A stretch of DNA of 64,000 bases from Paenibacillus rigui (GCF_002234615.1 NZ_NMQW01000018.1:1-64000); one strand, 5' to 3'; counted from the stretch's first letter, positions 1-8,825 are shown. The notes: generated by a model from the letters alone, not told the origin. Made by a program: numbers and translations.

Positions 1-1
1 G

Positions 2-397
2 GTAACGGCTGATCTGAAGCCCATTTACAAGGCAGCTTCAGAAGAAATGGCACTCGTCGAGCTTGATCGGTTCGAGGAAACCTGGGGAACAAAGTACCCG
101 CTCATCCTTCGCTCTTGGCGTAATAACTGGGATGAACTAGCGACCTTTTTTAAGTATCCACCCGAAATTCGCAAGCTCATTTACACGACCAACATTATTG
201 AAAGCTACCATCGTCAGCTTCGAAAGGTAACCAAAGGGAAAAGCATTTTCCCAACGGACGAAGCGCTCTTAAAAATGCTCTATCTAGCCACCATGGACGT
301 CACTCGAAAGTGGACAGGCCGTGTCCAGAACTGGGGACAAATGCTGCTCCAGCTATCTGTTTTCTATCCAGATCGCATCAGCCAGCACCTGCGCTGA
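2..397 (+). CDS. IS256-family (Mutator) transposase, C-terminal fragment cut by the window edge
   Basis: This DDE transposase would cut and join the ends of its insertion sequence. The frame is open from base 2 with no start codon in view. An internal ATG at 47 is not the start, because the residues before it (VTADLKPIYKAASEE) are also typical of the family. Seen motifs are SWRNNWDEL, FFKYPPEIRKLIYTTNIIES and RKVTKGKSIFP, which belong to the conserved C-terminal third that carries the catalytic Glu region. About 131 residues are visible, against roughly 400 in whole family members. The visible part is intact, so the copy may be functional, but this cannot be judged from here. Confidence 0.9.
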   Translation, partial: VTADLKPIYKAASEEMALVELDRFEETWGTKYPLILRSWRNNWDELATFFKYPPEIRKLIYTTNIIESYHRQLRKVTKGKSIFPTDEALLKMLYLATMDVTRKWTGRVQNWGQMLLQLSVFYPDRISQHLR

Positions 398-403
398 AAA
401 TTT

Positions 404-421
404 TTCTCCCCTCGGGGAGAA
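404..421. terminator. Perfect hairpin at the end of the IS element
   Basis: TTCTCCCC and GGGGAGAA pair perfectly around a two-base loop a few bases after the transposase stop. On the + strand no T-run follows. On the - strand the hairpin is followed by AAAAATTTT. It may limit transcription entering the element from outside, as is common for insertion sequences. The function is inference. Confidence 0.45.
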
Positions 422-433
422 GTCTGTAAAAGA

Positions 434-459
434 GTTTACACAAAAGATTTGACAGACCC
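434..459 (-). repeat. Right terminal inverted repeat of the IS256-family element
   Basis: The complement of this stretch begins GGGTCTGTCAAATC and runs into TTTTGTGTAAAC, the terminal repeat form seen in IS256-family elements of Bacillota. The partner repeat lies left of the window. The following 8-9 bases, from 460, would be one copy of the target duplication. Confidence 0.7.
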
Positions 460-811
460 AGAGAAGTTATCGATTAAGGAAAAGAAAGCTATTAAAGACG
501 CTGCAATTGCGAAAGGTTTAATACCTGAGGTTAAAGTAACTAAAGTTGAAGGAATGAAATTTGGATTTGCAGATTTTAAGAGTGCAGGAGTTGTTCATGA
601 AACTGTTGAGTTACCTGAGTACTTATGGAAAGCCTCTGACTCAGAACAATTTAAATGGCTCGATGAAGCTATAGGTGGAAATAGACCAGGAATGACTTGG
701 CATCATACTGAAATACCAGGTAAAATGGAATTAGTAGAAACGGGGATACATGATATAGTTCCACATAATGGAGGAAGAACTACTGGGATGTGGGCAGATG
801 CACCACGATAA
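449..811 (+). pseudogene. WHH-motif HNH/Endo VII-type nuclease toxin domain, 5' part removed by the IS
   Basis: The frame encodes a C-terminal toxin domain. Near its end are TWHH, then MELV, then IHD and PHNGG, the order expected for the WHH subgroup of HNH/Endonuclease VII toxins that tip polymorphic toxins such as LXG or RHS proteins. The upstream segment (LSIKEKKAIKDAAIAKG) resembles the linker before such domains. The only possible start, TTG at 449, lies inside the IS end, so the first four codons are transposon DNA and the delivery portion of the toxin is missing. The SMI1/KNR4-type gene 25 bases downstream fits as the immunity partner. The AT-rich composition differs from the sugar loci. 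WHH family placement is by eye. Confidence 0.75.
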
Positions 812-836
812 TTATAAATTATAAGGGAGTGAACAT

Positions 837-1307
837 ATGAATATTATTCATGATACAATTGTCCATCCTTTACCAGGAGATGCTTATTTAAATAAAGAAG
901 AGGGAATGTGGAGAGTTAATTTACCTATTCAGTATAGGGAGTTTATAAAAAAAAATAACGGTGGAGTTCCCGAACAAAACTCATTTATAGCAAATCATCG
1001 TTCATATGCAATTGATAGGTTTCTTTGTATTCTCGAAGATGCAAATAACAATAAGTTTGGTGTATATGATATTGATGTTACTCTTACGCGTATTGAAGAC
1101 AGACTTACTGATAATGAAGACTTAGTAGGGGTAGAACTACTCCCTATTGCTTCTTTGTTTTCAGGTGATTACCTTTGTTTGGATTTTAAGGTGTCGAATG
1201 AAGCGCCTTCTGTATGTGTATGGAGTCATGAAGAATCTGGTGAATTAGAACCAGTGTCGTATATAGTTAGTTCAAGTTTTGAGGAGTTTTTGGAATTGTT
1301 AAGTTAA
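837..1307 (+). CDS. SMI1/KNR4 (SUKH) superfamily immunity protein
   Basis: This 156-residue cytoplasmic protein most likely binds and neutralises the nuclease toxin encoded just before it. ATG at 837 follows an AAGGGAG ribosome site. The sequence carries SUKH-like landmarks: LPIQYREFIKKNNGG near residue 35, which is the usual LP..Y..FL...NGG core, and a C-terminal FEEFLELL. There is no signal peptide or membrane segment. Because the toxin lost its N-terminal part to the IS, this may be an orphan immunity gene kept for protection against kin that still carry the toxin. The pairing is inference from order and families. Confidence 0.8.
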   Translation: MNIIHDTIVHPLPGDAYLNKEEGMWRVNLPIQYREFIKKNNGGVPEQNSFIANHRSYAIDRFLCILEDANNNKFGVYDIDVTLTRIEDRLTDNEDLVGVELLPIASLFSGDYLCLDFKVSNEAPSVCVWSHEESGELEPVSYIVSSSFEEFLELLS

Positions 1308-1657
1308 TTTCTAGATATATATTTTACCCAGTGCTGAATGAGTTTCATCATTCAACCAATAACAAACTTAATCCATGTAATATCCATTTAAAGATTTCTC
1401 GAAGTTGTTGTACGCACGCCAATGCTTTACTTTTATAACTTAGAATCGAGAAAATAACGCCTGAAGGACGGAGCACAAGCAGGCTTCTTTCTGAGTCTTA
1501 GAAAACCTACCCACCCAAAAACGCCGCGAGGCGTTTTTCGTCTGTTCAGCTACACCTCCCCCTCCGCATACCTTCTAAAAAAAGAGCACGTAATCCTTAA
1601 ATAAGCTCATTCCAAATTTTGCAAGCCTCAATTATAATGTGGGAGCCTTATCTATTC
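1308..1657. other. Gene-free stretch between the toxin remnant and the sugar locus
   Basis: I see no convincing coding frame. It holds an intrinsic terminator at 1517-1538 and the upstream side of the promoter for the sensor kinase. The AT-rich character of the toxin region fades across this stretch, so the accessory/backbone boundary probably lies here. A TATAAT at 1633-1638 has only a poor -35 match. Confidence 0.5.
1517..1538 (+). terminator. Intrinsic terminator
   Basis: AAAAACGCC and GGCGTTTTT pair around a GCGA loop, with the T-run as part of the 3' arm. The A-rich 5' arm means it could work in both directions. It would end transcripts from the immunity gene and insulate the sugar locus. 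Confidence 0.8.
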
Positions 1658-1666
1658 TGTTATAAT
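1658..1666 (+). promoter_or_regulatory. Extended -10 promoter for the sensor kinase gene
   Basis: TGTTATAAT is a perfect extended -10 element (TG, one base, TATAAT). No good -35 is visible, as expected for this class. It lies 40 bases before the GTG at 1706 and after the TTG at 1619, which argues for the later start. Confidence 0.5.
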
Positions 1667-1705
1667 AATGATACTTTATTTCAAGCTGGGGATGGAGCGG
1701 TAGCT

Positions 1706-3487
1706 GTGGGCAAATTCAATATTTCCAGGTGGCGCAACAGTATTTTTGCCAAATTCACGTTTTCCTTTATCCTGATCGGGTTAATTCCGCTGCTGGTCAT
1801 CAGCTATATTTCTTTAAGCACGTTCAGCAAATACATGGAGCGGTACACGGTTAACAATTTTGAACAAATGATCCTGTTTGCAAGTAATAATATGACCGAT
1901 ATGTACAACAAATATAACAATATATCCAAATTAATGTATTCGTACGGGATTCTGGGCAAGTACGGTCAATTAGGGGAAGCGATCGCGGCACAAGTCGACA
2001 TGAAGGACGGCAGGCTGGAATCGACTGTCGATGACTTTTTGCGGACAGTGCTTTATACGGACCGGTATTTGGAGAACGTTTTCTTCGTGTTTCCGGATGG
2101 CACCTTTCAAAGGCTGACGAAGGATAGCAAAGTATTCGACTACCGGTATCACTATCCCGACCCCGCGTGGGAAGCGCAGCTCAAACAGAATCGCCAAGCA
2201 TTAGCGTTCTTTCCGACGCATCCGGAGCAGTACCATGTCGGAGTCAACAGTCAGGTGATGACCTTCGGACGTAATCTGACCAATGTTCTGGGGACGACGG
2301 CGCTGGACGGACCGGTTGTGGGAACCTTGTATATGGATGTAAGTCTGAGCGCATTCGATGAAGTATTTCAGAGAATCGTATTGAACGCGAATGACATTGT
2401 ATATGTAGTCGATGCCAAGGGGACTGTGCTGTACAGCAACAAACGGGAGCTGATCGGCAAAGCGTACGTCCCGATAGCTTCGGAGGAGTATCTCCATATC
2501 CGGCAGGACGCTGCGGAGAACGGGTGGACGATTATCGGCGAAGTGTACAAGGAGGAAATGTTTCAACGAATCACGCAAATCATGGGCATGCTGCTGATCG
2601 TAACGGTCATCTGCGCCGTATCCTTAATGCTCGTTGCGCTATGGTTCTCGAACCGCTTCTCGGGTCCGATCCGCAGTATTACCAAACAAATGTCCAAGGT
2701 AGAATCGGGTAATTTCAATTCTTATGTCGCCGTGCAATCCGCGGATGAGATTGGTCTGCTTGCCCGTGGCTTCAATAAAATGGTGGAGCGGCTGCAAAAC
2801 TATATCGACGAAGTCTACGTCGCACAGATCAAGCAAAAGCAGGCCGAATTGAATGCGCTCAAAAGCCAGATCCGGCCGCATTATTTATACAACACGCTTG
2901 AGGTGATCCGGATGAGTGCGGTGGCCAATGATGACCATGAGGTAGGGGAAATGATCTTATCGTTATCCCACCAGTTAAAATATGTTCTGGATTCCGGAGT
3001 GGAGACGGTGAAGCTGCTGGAGGAGAAGGCGAATATCGATCAGTATTTCCGGTTAATGGAGTTCCGGTACGGCGAGCATCGACTGGCTCTCGATTTTCGG
3101 TTCGATGCCGAGGTGCTGCAGTACAAGGTCCCGAAGCTATCGATTCAGCCGATCGTTGAAAACGCTATTTATCACGGGATTATGCCGAAATCAGGCAAAG
3201 GGACGATTCGAATTACGGCCGAGAAGCTGGCGGATGACAAGCTGTGCATCACGATCGACGATGATGGAGTGGGCATGTCTGAAGAGGCATTGGAGCGGGT
3301 TCGACACAAGCTCACAGGCTCGCCGGTCAGTGAGAGCTCAGGCGGGATAGGGATTAAAAATGTGCATGAGCGAATTGCCGCTTTATATGGTGCCCCTTAT
3401 GGGATCGAGATGAACAGCAGCTTGCATATCGGTACTTCCGTCCGAATGATGATTCCGATAGTGAAAGAGGTGAGCGGGGATGCTTAA
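1706..3487 (+). CDS. YesM-family sensor histidine kinase
   Basis: A 593-residue membrane kinase that would sense an extracellular sugar signal and phosphorylate the regulator encoded next. It has a first membrane span near residues 14-38, a large extracellular sensing region to about 285, a second span, a HAMP segment (FSGPIRSITKQMSKV), then the His_kinase motif with QIRPHYLYNTLE (H392 the likely phosphorylated His). The HATPase region has the N-box PIVENAIYHG, DDDGVGM and GIGIKNVHERI. I chose GTG at 1706 because GGAG lies eight bases upstream and an extended -10 lies between it and the alternative TTG at 1619, which would add 29 unlikely residues. It overlaps the regulator by 8 bases, so the two are translationally coupled. 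Confidence 0.9.
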   Translation: MGKFNISRWRNSIFAKFTFSFILIGLIPLLVISYISLSTFSKYMERYTVNNFEQMILFASNNMTDMYNKYNNISKLMYSYGILGKYGQLGEAIAAQVDMKDGRLESTVDDFLRTVLYTDRYLENVFFVFPDGTFQRLTKDSKVFDYRYHYPDPAWEAQLKQNRQALAFFPTHPEQYHVGVNSQVMTFGRNLTNVLGTTALDGPVVGTLYMDVSLSAFDEVFQRIVLNANDIVYVVDAKGTVLYSNKRELIGKAYVPIASEEYLHIRQDAAENGWTIIGEVYKEEMFQRITQIMGMLLIVTVICAVSLMLVALWFSNRFSGPIRSITKQMSKVESGNFNSYVAVQSADEIGLLARGFNKMVERLQNYIDEVYVAQIKQKQAELNALKSQIRPHYLYNTLEVIRMSAVANDDHEVGEMILSLSHQLKYVLDSGVETVKLLEEKANIDQYFRLMEFRYGEHRLALDFRFDAEVLQYKVPKLSIQPIVENAIYHGIMPKSGKGTIRITAEKLADDKLCITIDDDGVGMSEEALERVRHKLTGSPVSESSGGIGIKNVHERIAALYGAPYGIEMNSSLHIGTSVRMMIPIVKEVSGDA

Positions 3488-5084
3488 GGCCATTCTGGCT
3501 GACGATGAACCTATGATTATCCGCGGTCTCCGTAAGCTGATTCCTTGGGAGGAGCTGGGGGTTCAGATTATAGGTGAAGCCTGGACCGGCAAGTCATTGA
3601 TGAGCCTGGTGGAGGCCGAGAAGCCGGATCTGGTCATTTCCGATATCAGCATGCCGGATGACACGGGAATTGATGTAATTAAAGAAATTCATCGGCGGCA
3701 GCTGCCGACGAAGGTCATTTTTATAAGCGCATTCCAGGAATTTTCCTACGCGAAGGATGCGCTGGCCTACGGTGCCGTCGATTATTTGGTCAAACCGATT
3801 GAGAAAAGTTTGCTCATCTCGGCAGTCCAGAAGGCCATTACCCAGCTGAACGAGGAAAATGAAGAAAGATCGTCCAAGGGCAAGCTGGCTGTCTATGAAC
3901 AGAAGGATAAGAAGACGCAGCTGGAGGATCTGTTCGACAGGCTGACAGAGGGAGATATTCGCAGCGAGGAAGCGGAACGCCGGCTGGAGGCGCTGAAAGC
4001 CGATTTTGCTTCGGACACGAATACTGTAGTTTTGATTGAAGTCGAACAGCTGCAGTCCCATACAGGAAGCTGGGGAGAGCACGAGAAGCGTCTGCTGCTG
4101 TTTGCGATGACCAATTTGGCGGACGAGCTGATTCACCAGAAATATAAGGGATGGATCATCCGGAAATCGGACCGCCTTTGTGCAATTATTAACCATCCGT
4201 TCGACGCCGATCTGTTTGCTCTGGCAGAGGACATGGTGGACAAAATCAAGTTGTATTTGAAAATTGCCGTAACCGTAGGTATGGGAACATCCATAAGAGG
4301 ACTTGGTCATATCCAAAGCTCCTACGATGCCGCCCAAGAGGCATTAAGTCTAAGCTATTTTACAGGCGGCGGCAGGGCGCTCTCGGAATCTGTAACAGGA
4401 GAGGAAGCGAAGGAGCGGGAGGGAGAGCAGAACCCGGCGAAGCTCAAGCAAGCGGTCACTCAGGCTCTTCTAATGAAGGAGGAGGGTAAAGTGCTCGAAG
4501 CGCTTGGGCCGTTGTTCGAATCGATTTCTCGTTCCTCCAAATGGAACAAGCAGGCGGCCGTAACGAGCTGCTATACCTTTTTACTTGAGCTGACAGAAGA
4601 ATTGACGGAGATGGGTATTCCGGCGTCTATCAAGCGGGAGCCCCAGGAGCTGCTTCAGTGCATGCACGAGCATCCGCGCTTCGAGGGGTTAAAGGCCTGG
4701 GTGACGAAGTACATCCTCGACGTACTGGAGCAAATCAAGCAGTCGGGCGGCAGCAAGGAAATTCACCAGATGAAGCTGGTCAAGGAGTATATCGAGCAAA
4801 ATTTCAAAGAAAACCTGTCACTCGACAGCATGGCGTCGATGGTGTTTATGAACCCTTACTATTTCAGCAGCTTCTTCAAAAAGCATACGAATCAAAATTT
4901 CAAGCAATATGTGACGGAAGTCCGGATGAAGGAGGCCGTCAAGCTGCTGCTCCAAACCGATCTGATGGTCTACGAGATTGCAGAGCAGGTCGGATACAAC
5001 AACGCAAGACAGTTCAGCGATATGTTCAAGAAGCAATTCGGCAAGCTGCCCCAGGAATATAAGAACATGAGCCAGAATAAATAA
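3480..5084 (+). CDS. YesN-type response regulator, receiver plus AraC HTH
   Basis: A 534-residue cytoplasmic transcription activator, partner of the kinase it overlaps. The N-terminal receiver (1-120) has the acidic pair DD at 8-9, the phosphoacceptor D55 in LVISDISMPD and the K in DYLVKPI. A middle GGDEF-like linker region of the YesN type follows. The C-terminal AraC double helix-turn-helix covers about 428-534, including YYFSSFFKKHTNQNFKQY and IAEQVGYNNARQFSDMFKKQFG. It probably activates the importer genes that begin at 5245 after sensing the sugar through the kinase. Confidence 0.92.
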   Translation: MLKAILADDEPMIIRGLRKLIPWEELGVQIIGEAWTGKSLMSLVEAEKPDLVISDISMPDDTGIDVIKEIHRRQLPTKVIFISAFQEFSYAKDALAYGAVDYLVKPIEKSLLISAVQKAITQLNEENEERSSKGKLAVYEQKDKKTQLEDLFDRLTEGDIRSEEAERRLEALKADFASDTNTVVLIEVEQLQSHTGSWGEHEKRLLLFAMTNLADELIHQKYKGWIIRKSDRLCAIINHPFDADLFALAEDMVDKIKLYLKIAVTVGMGTSIRGLGHIQSSYDAAQEALSLSYFTGGGRALSESVTGEEAKEREGEQNPAKLKQAVTQALLMKEEGKVLEALGPLFESISRSSKWNKQAAVTSCYTFLLELTEELTEMGIPASIKREPQELLQCMHEHPRFEGLKAWVTKYILDVLEQIKQSGGSKEIHQMKLVKEYIEQNFKENLSLDSMASMVFMNPYYFSSFFKKHTNQNFKQYVTEVRMKEAVKLLLQTDLMVYEIAEQVGYNNARQFSDMFKKQFGKLPQEYKNMSQNK

Positions 5085-5094
5085 AGCCAGCTCC

Positions 5095-5135
5095 AACTCC
5101 GCTCGAAACCGATAAGGGAGGCGGAGTTTTTTTTT
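5095..5135 (+). terminator. Intrinsic terminator after the two-component genes
   Basis: AACTCCGC (5095-5102) pairs with GCGGAGTT (5121-5128), followed by a run of nine T. It separates the regulator transcript from the importer operon. Confidence 0.9.
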
Positions 5136-5244
5136 CTTAAAATGCTGCACATCGCGCTTAAAAAACCGCATTCTAAACGACAGACGCGTATGGTAGTCTT
5201 GAAATATAGAAAAGAAAGAAATCATAAAGGGAGGCATCAACAAG

Positions 5245-6564
5245 ATGTTAAAGAAAATGCTCAAAGTTGTGGCAGGGACATCGGCACTGACCCTGGTTTT
5301 ATCCGCATGCGGAGGCGGCGCCCCCAGCAATACGGCCAGTCCCGCAGAGACGGCTCCTGCGAAGAAGGAAGTATCCTTCTCCATTGCTTACGCCATAGGT
5401 GACCCTGCGACCAAGCAAGCCATGGCTACGGCTGTAGACGCTTTCATGAAAGCGAATCCTAATGTGAAAATTAAAAATATCAGTGACGGCGGATCGTCGG
5501 CATATCTGGATTTTCTGAAAACAAAGGACGCTGTGGGGGAATTCCCTGATTTGGTAGAAATGCGCGATGCGCAGCTGTTCGCCGATGCCGGCAAGCTCGC
5601 GGAGCTTCCTTCCGATATAGCGGGGCTGTTCGACAATGTACCTCAAGTGAACGGCAAGGTTTATGTGGCGCCGATTTCTTTGACCTTACCTCAGGGCATT
5701 ATTTACAGCAAAAAGCTGTATGAAGAAGCAGGCATTAAAGAAGAGCCGAAAACGTATGCCGACTTCCTGACCGCTCAGGAAAAGCTGAAGGCTAAAGGTG
5801 TATCCCCTATCGTTGTCGGAGGCAAGGACGTATTCCACTGGGGCTTCTGGATTAATAAGTACTTTGTCGATGAAATGTTCGTGAAGAACCCGAACTGGAA
5901 TGCCCAGCGCTCCAAGGGACAAGTCAGCTTCACCGATGAAGGACCGATGAAGGCGATGCAAAGCTTCACGGAGCTGTTCACCAAGGGCTATGTGGACAAA
6001 GGCTACTTGAGCACAGCGGATAACCAAACCGCTTCCATGTTGGTTACCGGTAAAGCCGCATCGCTGTTCTCAGGCCCTTGGATGTTCGAGCAAATCAAGC
6101 AAGCCGATCCGAAATTTGATTTCGGGTGGTATCCGGTGCCGGATCAGCAGGGAAATGTGAACTTGGTTGGACTTCCGCAGCCGCAGGGCTGGGCCATTTC
6201 GGCGGAAGCAGCCAAAAGTCCGGAGAAGACGGAAGCGATTAAGCAGTTTATTTCCTTCTTCTTCAGCAAGGACCAATACACGAAATTCCTGAAGGCCGTG
6301 AATGGGGTCGCAGCGACCAAAGAAAAAATCACGTATGAGACCATGCCGCAAATGCAGAAGGTTCTGGACGTGATGGCGGATCCGAAAGTGAAGAAATCGC
6401 TCCAAATCAACAACTTCTGGGGAGATAACCAAATTCCGCCGCAATTCCGCAACTGGTTCTATAAATTGGCTCAGGAATGGCTGACCAAGGGTGATTTCAG
6501 CGTGGATTATATGAAAAAAGCCGATGCCGAATGGGATACCGAAGTCAAAGCGATGAAGAAGTAA
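5245..6564 (+). CDS. Sugar ABC importer, solute-binding lipoprotein (family 1)
   Basis: A 439-residue extracytoplasmic binding protein that captures a sugar and delivers it to the permeases encoded downstream. The signal peptide ends in the lipobox LVLSAC with the lipid-anchored C22. The mature protein has the SBP_bac_1 pattern: a lead strand with AYAIGDPATKQAM, a PLSLTLPQGIIYSKKLYEEAGI stretch around the hinge, and GPWMFEQIKQADPKFDFG. ATG at 5245 has GGGAGG ten bases upstream. A stable hairpin at 6601-6622 follows the gene and may raise its expression relative to the permeases. Substrate is unknown; the neighbours suggest a uronic-acid-containing oligosaccharide. Confidence 0.92.
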   Translation: MLKKMLKVVAGTSALTLVLSACGGGAPSNTASPAETAPAKKEVSFSIAYAIGDPATKQAMATAVDAFMKANPNVKIKNISDGGSSAYLDFLKTKDAVGEFPDLVEMRDAQLFADAGKLAELPSDIAGLFDNVPQVNGKVYVAPISLTLPQGIIYSKKLYEEAGIKEEPKTYADFLTAQEKLKAKGVSPIVVGGKDVFHWGFWINKYFVDEMFVKNPNWNAQRSKGQVSFTDEGPMKAMQSFTELFTKGYVDKGYLSTADNQTASMLVTGKAASLFSGPWMFEQIKQADPKFDFGWYPVPDQQGNVNLVGLPQPQGWAISAEAAKSPEKTEAIKQFISFFFSKDQYTKFLKAVNGVAATKEKITYETMPQMQKVLDVMADPKVKKSLQINNFWGDNQIPPQFRNWFYKLAQEWLTKGDFSVDYMKKADAEWDTEVKAMKK

Positions 6565-6600
6565 ATGTTAATGCAATGTTAATACACAACCATGGGATGC

Positions 6601-6622
6601 AACCTCTGCTGCTGCAGAGGTT
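6601..6622 (+). other. Intercistronic hairpin between binding protein and permeases
   Basis: AACCTCTGC and GCAGAGGTT pair perfectly around a TGCT loop. Only a weak T-run (CTCCTTTT) follows, so it looks like a partial terminator or mRNA 3'-end stabiliser. A similar hairpin sits after the binding-protein gene at 44186. Confidence 0.65.
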
Positions 6623-6651
6623 CTCCTTTTATATGGATAGGAGTGAGTATA

Positions 6652-7587
6652 ATGGCGAGTACCCAACTGGTGAAAGGACACGGAATGACGAGCGCACAGG
6701 CTGTAAAGAAAAAAAATGCCTGGCTCTCCTATGCCGTGCTGTTTATTCTCCCAACGTTCGTTTTGTATACCTTGTTTGTTATTGTACCGACCTTCAGCAG
6801 CATTTACCTTAGTTTTACATCATGGGACGGCGTCAGCCCGGACATCCGGTTTATCGGCTTCGACAATTTCGTGGAAATGTGGCATAGCGAGCGGGTGCAC
6901 AATGCGCTTAAAAATACGCTGATTTTATCTGTCGTGCTCGTCGTTCTGGAAAATGTGACGGCCATTCTGCTGGCCATCCTGGTCGATCAGGTCCGCTGGC
7001 TTCGCAATTTTTTCCGCAGCATTTTCTACTTCCCGGTGCTGCTCAGCGGGATCGTGATGGGTTTTGTATGGACGATCATTATGAACTACAACTTCGGTGT
7101 CATTTCACAGCTGCTCGATAAGCTCCACCTGGGATTTCTCAAATTGGATTTGCTCGGGGATCCGAAGTATGCGCTGCTTGCCATTATTATTACGACAGTT
7201 TGGAAATCGTCAGGCTATTACATGATTATTTATTTGGCGGGCCTGCAAGGAATTCCGCAGGAATTGAACGAGGCCGCTGCTATTGACGGGGCGAACCGCT
7301 GGCAGCAGTTCCGCCACATTACGTTCCCGCTGCTTGCCGGGGCGATGACGGTTTGTGTCATGCTGTCGATGATTTCTTCGCTCAAAATATTCGATCAAAT
7401 CGCGGTAATGACTGACGGGGGGCCTGGCTTTGCTACCGAGACGCTCACCTACATCGTGTATAAAGTCGGCTTCGGCGAGCTGCGCCAAGGATACGGTACA
7501 GCGCTTGCGCTTGTCCTGTTTATTCTGATTCTGCTAGTTTCCATTGTACAAATCCAGCTTTTACGCAAAAGAGAGGTGCAGATGTAG
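6652..7587 (+). CDS. Sugar ABC importer permease, MalF/UgpA type
   Basis: A 311-residue membrane protein with about six spans forming one half of the sugar channel. The EAA loop that contacts the ATPase is seen as ELNEAAAIDGANRWQQFRHITFP. A longer frame begins at 6592, but that ATG lies beside the hairpin; ATG at 6652 has AGGAG eight bases upstream and is preferred. The second permease gene starts three bases after its stop. There is no ATPase gene in the operon, which is normal where a shared MsmX-type ATPase serves many importers. Confidence 0.92.
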   Translation: MASTQLVKGHGMTSAQAVKKKNAWLSYAVLFILPTFVLYTLFVIVPTFSSIYLSFTSWDGVSPDIRFIGFDNFVEMWHSERVHNALKNTLILSVVLVVLENVTAILLAILVDQVRWLRNFFRSIFYFPVLLSGIVMGFVWTIIMNYNFGVISQLLDKLHLGFLKLDLLGDPKYALLAIIITTVWKSSGYYMIIYLAGLQGIPQELNEAAAIDGANRWQQFRHITFPLLAGAMTVCVMLSMISSLKIFDQIAVMTDGGPGFATETLTYIVYKVGFGELRQGYGTALALVLFILILLVSIVQIQLLRKREVQM

Positions 7588-7589
7588 CT

Positions 7590-8420
7590 ATGAAATCCCG
7601 TAATAAAATGTTTGACATCCTTCTCTTTGCTGTAACGCTTGTGCTGGCTGTTGTGTTCTTTTTCCCGATTTATTTCAGCCTGATCTCCGCTTTTAAGAGC
7701 AACGGGGAAATATTACGGAATGCGGTCGCTTTTCCGGACAGCTTTTATGTAGATAGCTTTAAAGCCTTGTGGACACAGACAAAGTTCCCGAGGGCGATGC
7801 TGAACAGTCTGATTCTAACCTTAACCTCGATTGCTTTGATGATCGGTGTCATTCCTATGGCGGCTTACGCCATCGAAAGAACCAACAAGAGGTGGACGCA
7901 TCTGGTCTATATGTATTATTTGGCGGGGATGATGATCCCGTTTCAGGTGTACATGATTCCTTTGTTCAAAGAGATGAAAATGATCGGTCTTTACGGCAGC
8001 CTGGGCGCCCCGATCTTGATTTATATTTCCGGCTCCGTCGGGTTCGGCGTGCTGCTGTATACAAGCTTCATTAGAGGGATCCCTCAGGAAATCGAAGAAG
8101 CGGCTTCGATCGATGGCTGCTCGCGCTACGGTATTTTTTGGCGGATCGTGTTCCCGCTGTTAGGTCCTTGTACGGCGAGTATGGTCGTATTGAACGGGCT
8201 TGGGATCTGGAATGACTTCCTCATGCCGATGCTGGTTCTTCCTTCCGGGGAGCCGAAAACGATGATCGTCGAAATTTTCAAGTTTGTCGGAGAGCTGGCC
8301 TCTCAGTGGGATATGGTTTTCGCCGGTACCGCCATATCGATCGTTCCCGTCCTCATCGCTTTTATTGCCCTGCAAAAATATTTTGTAAAAGGCGTCGCAG
8401 CGGGAGCTACGAAAGGATAA
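7590..8420 (+). CDS. Sugar ABC importer permease, MalG/UgpE type
   Basis: A 276-residue membrane protein, the second channel subunit. It has a short cytoplasmic N-terminus, about six spans, and the EAA loop EIEEAASIDGCSRYGIFWRIVFP. The C-terminus KYFVKGVAAGATKG is typical of this half-transporter. It is the last gene of the importer operon, followed by a strong terminator. Confidence 0.93.
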   Translation: MKSRNKMFDILLFAVTLVLAVVFFFPIYFSLISAFKSNGEILRNAVAFPDSFYVDSFKALWTQTKFPRAMLNSLILTLTSIALMIGVIPMAAYAIERTNKRWTHLVYMYYLAGMMIPFQVYMIPLFKEMKMIGLYGSLGAPILIYISGSVGFGVLLYTSFIRGIPQEIEEAASIDGCSRYGIFWRIVFPLLGPCTASMVVLNGLGIWNDFLMPMLVLPSGEPKTMIVEIFKFVGELASQWDMVFAGTAISIVPVLIAFIALQKYFVKGVAAGATKG

Positions 8421-8428
8421 GAGCCAAC

Positions 8429-8474
8429 AAAGCCTCCCTGAGCTGCGCGGAAGCGCCGTGCAAGGAGGCTTTTT
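8429..8474 (+). terminator. Intrinsic terminator after the importer operon
   Basis: AAAGCCTCC (8429-8437) pairs with GGAGGCTTT (8464-8472) within a longer stem-loop and is followed by TTTTT. It separates the importer from the enzyme genes. Confidence 0.88.
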
Positions 8475-8825
8475 CACCACATAATAATTTAAAAGTTTCC
8501 AATGAGTCGGAAAACAAAATTCTTATTGGCGATAAAACCAACCGCTGAACGCGGTCGCTCATCTTCGCAAGGCTTCGATAGAGGTTTTCTCATGCTGCAT
8601 CAGGCTATTTTCACGATGTTGAGGAAGCGAAGTGCTGAACACCCGCATGTTCGCAGGGGCGGAGCGTTCCTTTTTGAAACAAGTATCAATATTTGAATAC
8701 CGGCAATGTTCACAATCCTTTGGATTATTCAGTTTTTGAACTACTCTTCGGAACGGGAAGCCGCTAAGATAGGCGGGAAGCAACAAGAGATGAAGCTTAC
8801 TTGCGTCCAAGAGGGAGTGGTATCA
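8475..8825. other. Gene-free stretch before the enzyme operon
   Basis: Short frames exist but none has a ribosome site with family-like content. This is where a promoter for the enzyme genes from 8826 should be. TTGAAA and TTGAAT lie near 8675-8695, but I cannot match them to a good -10. Nothing else is recognised. Confidence 0.4.

Larger units (their letters stand above)
1..459 (+). mobile_element. IS256-family insertion sequence, right end only
   Basis: The window opens inside an insertion sequence. It contains the C-terminal part of a Mutator/IS256-type transposase, a perfect hairpin just after the stop, and a terminal sequence ending in TTTGACAGACCC, whose complement is the usual GGTCTGTCAAA tip of IS256-family elements. 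The element ends at about 459. The next base begins a reading frame that has no start of its own, so the element appears to have inserted into that gene. The left end lies outside the window. Confidence 0.85.

Noticed and set aside
1619-1705. Longer sensor kinase starting at TTG 1619
   Set aside because: The added residues have no family likeness, no ribosome site precedes the TTG, and an extended -10 promoter lies downstream of it.
8502-8696. 64-codon open frame in the gap before the large lyase-like gene
   Set aside because: It has no convincing ribosome site, and its residue composition looks like random open frame.
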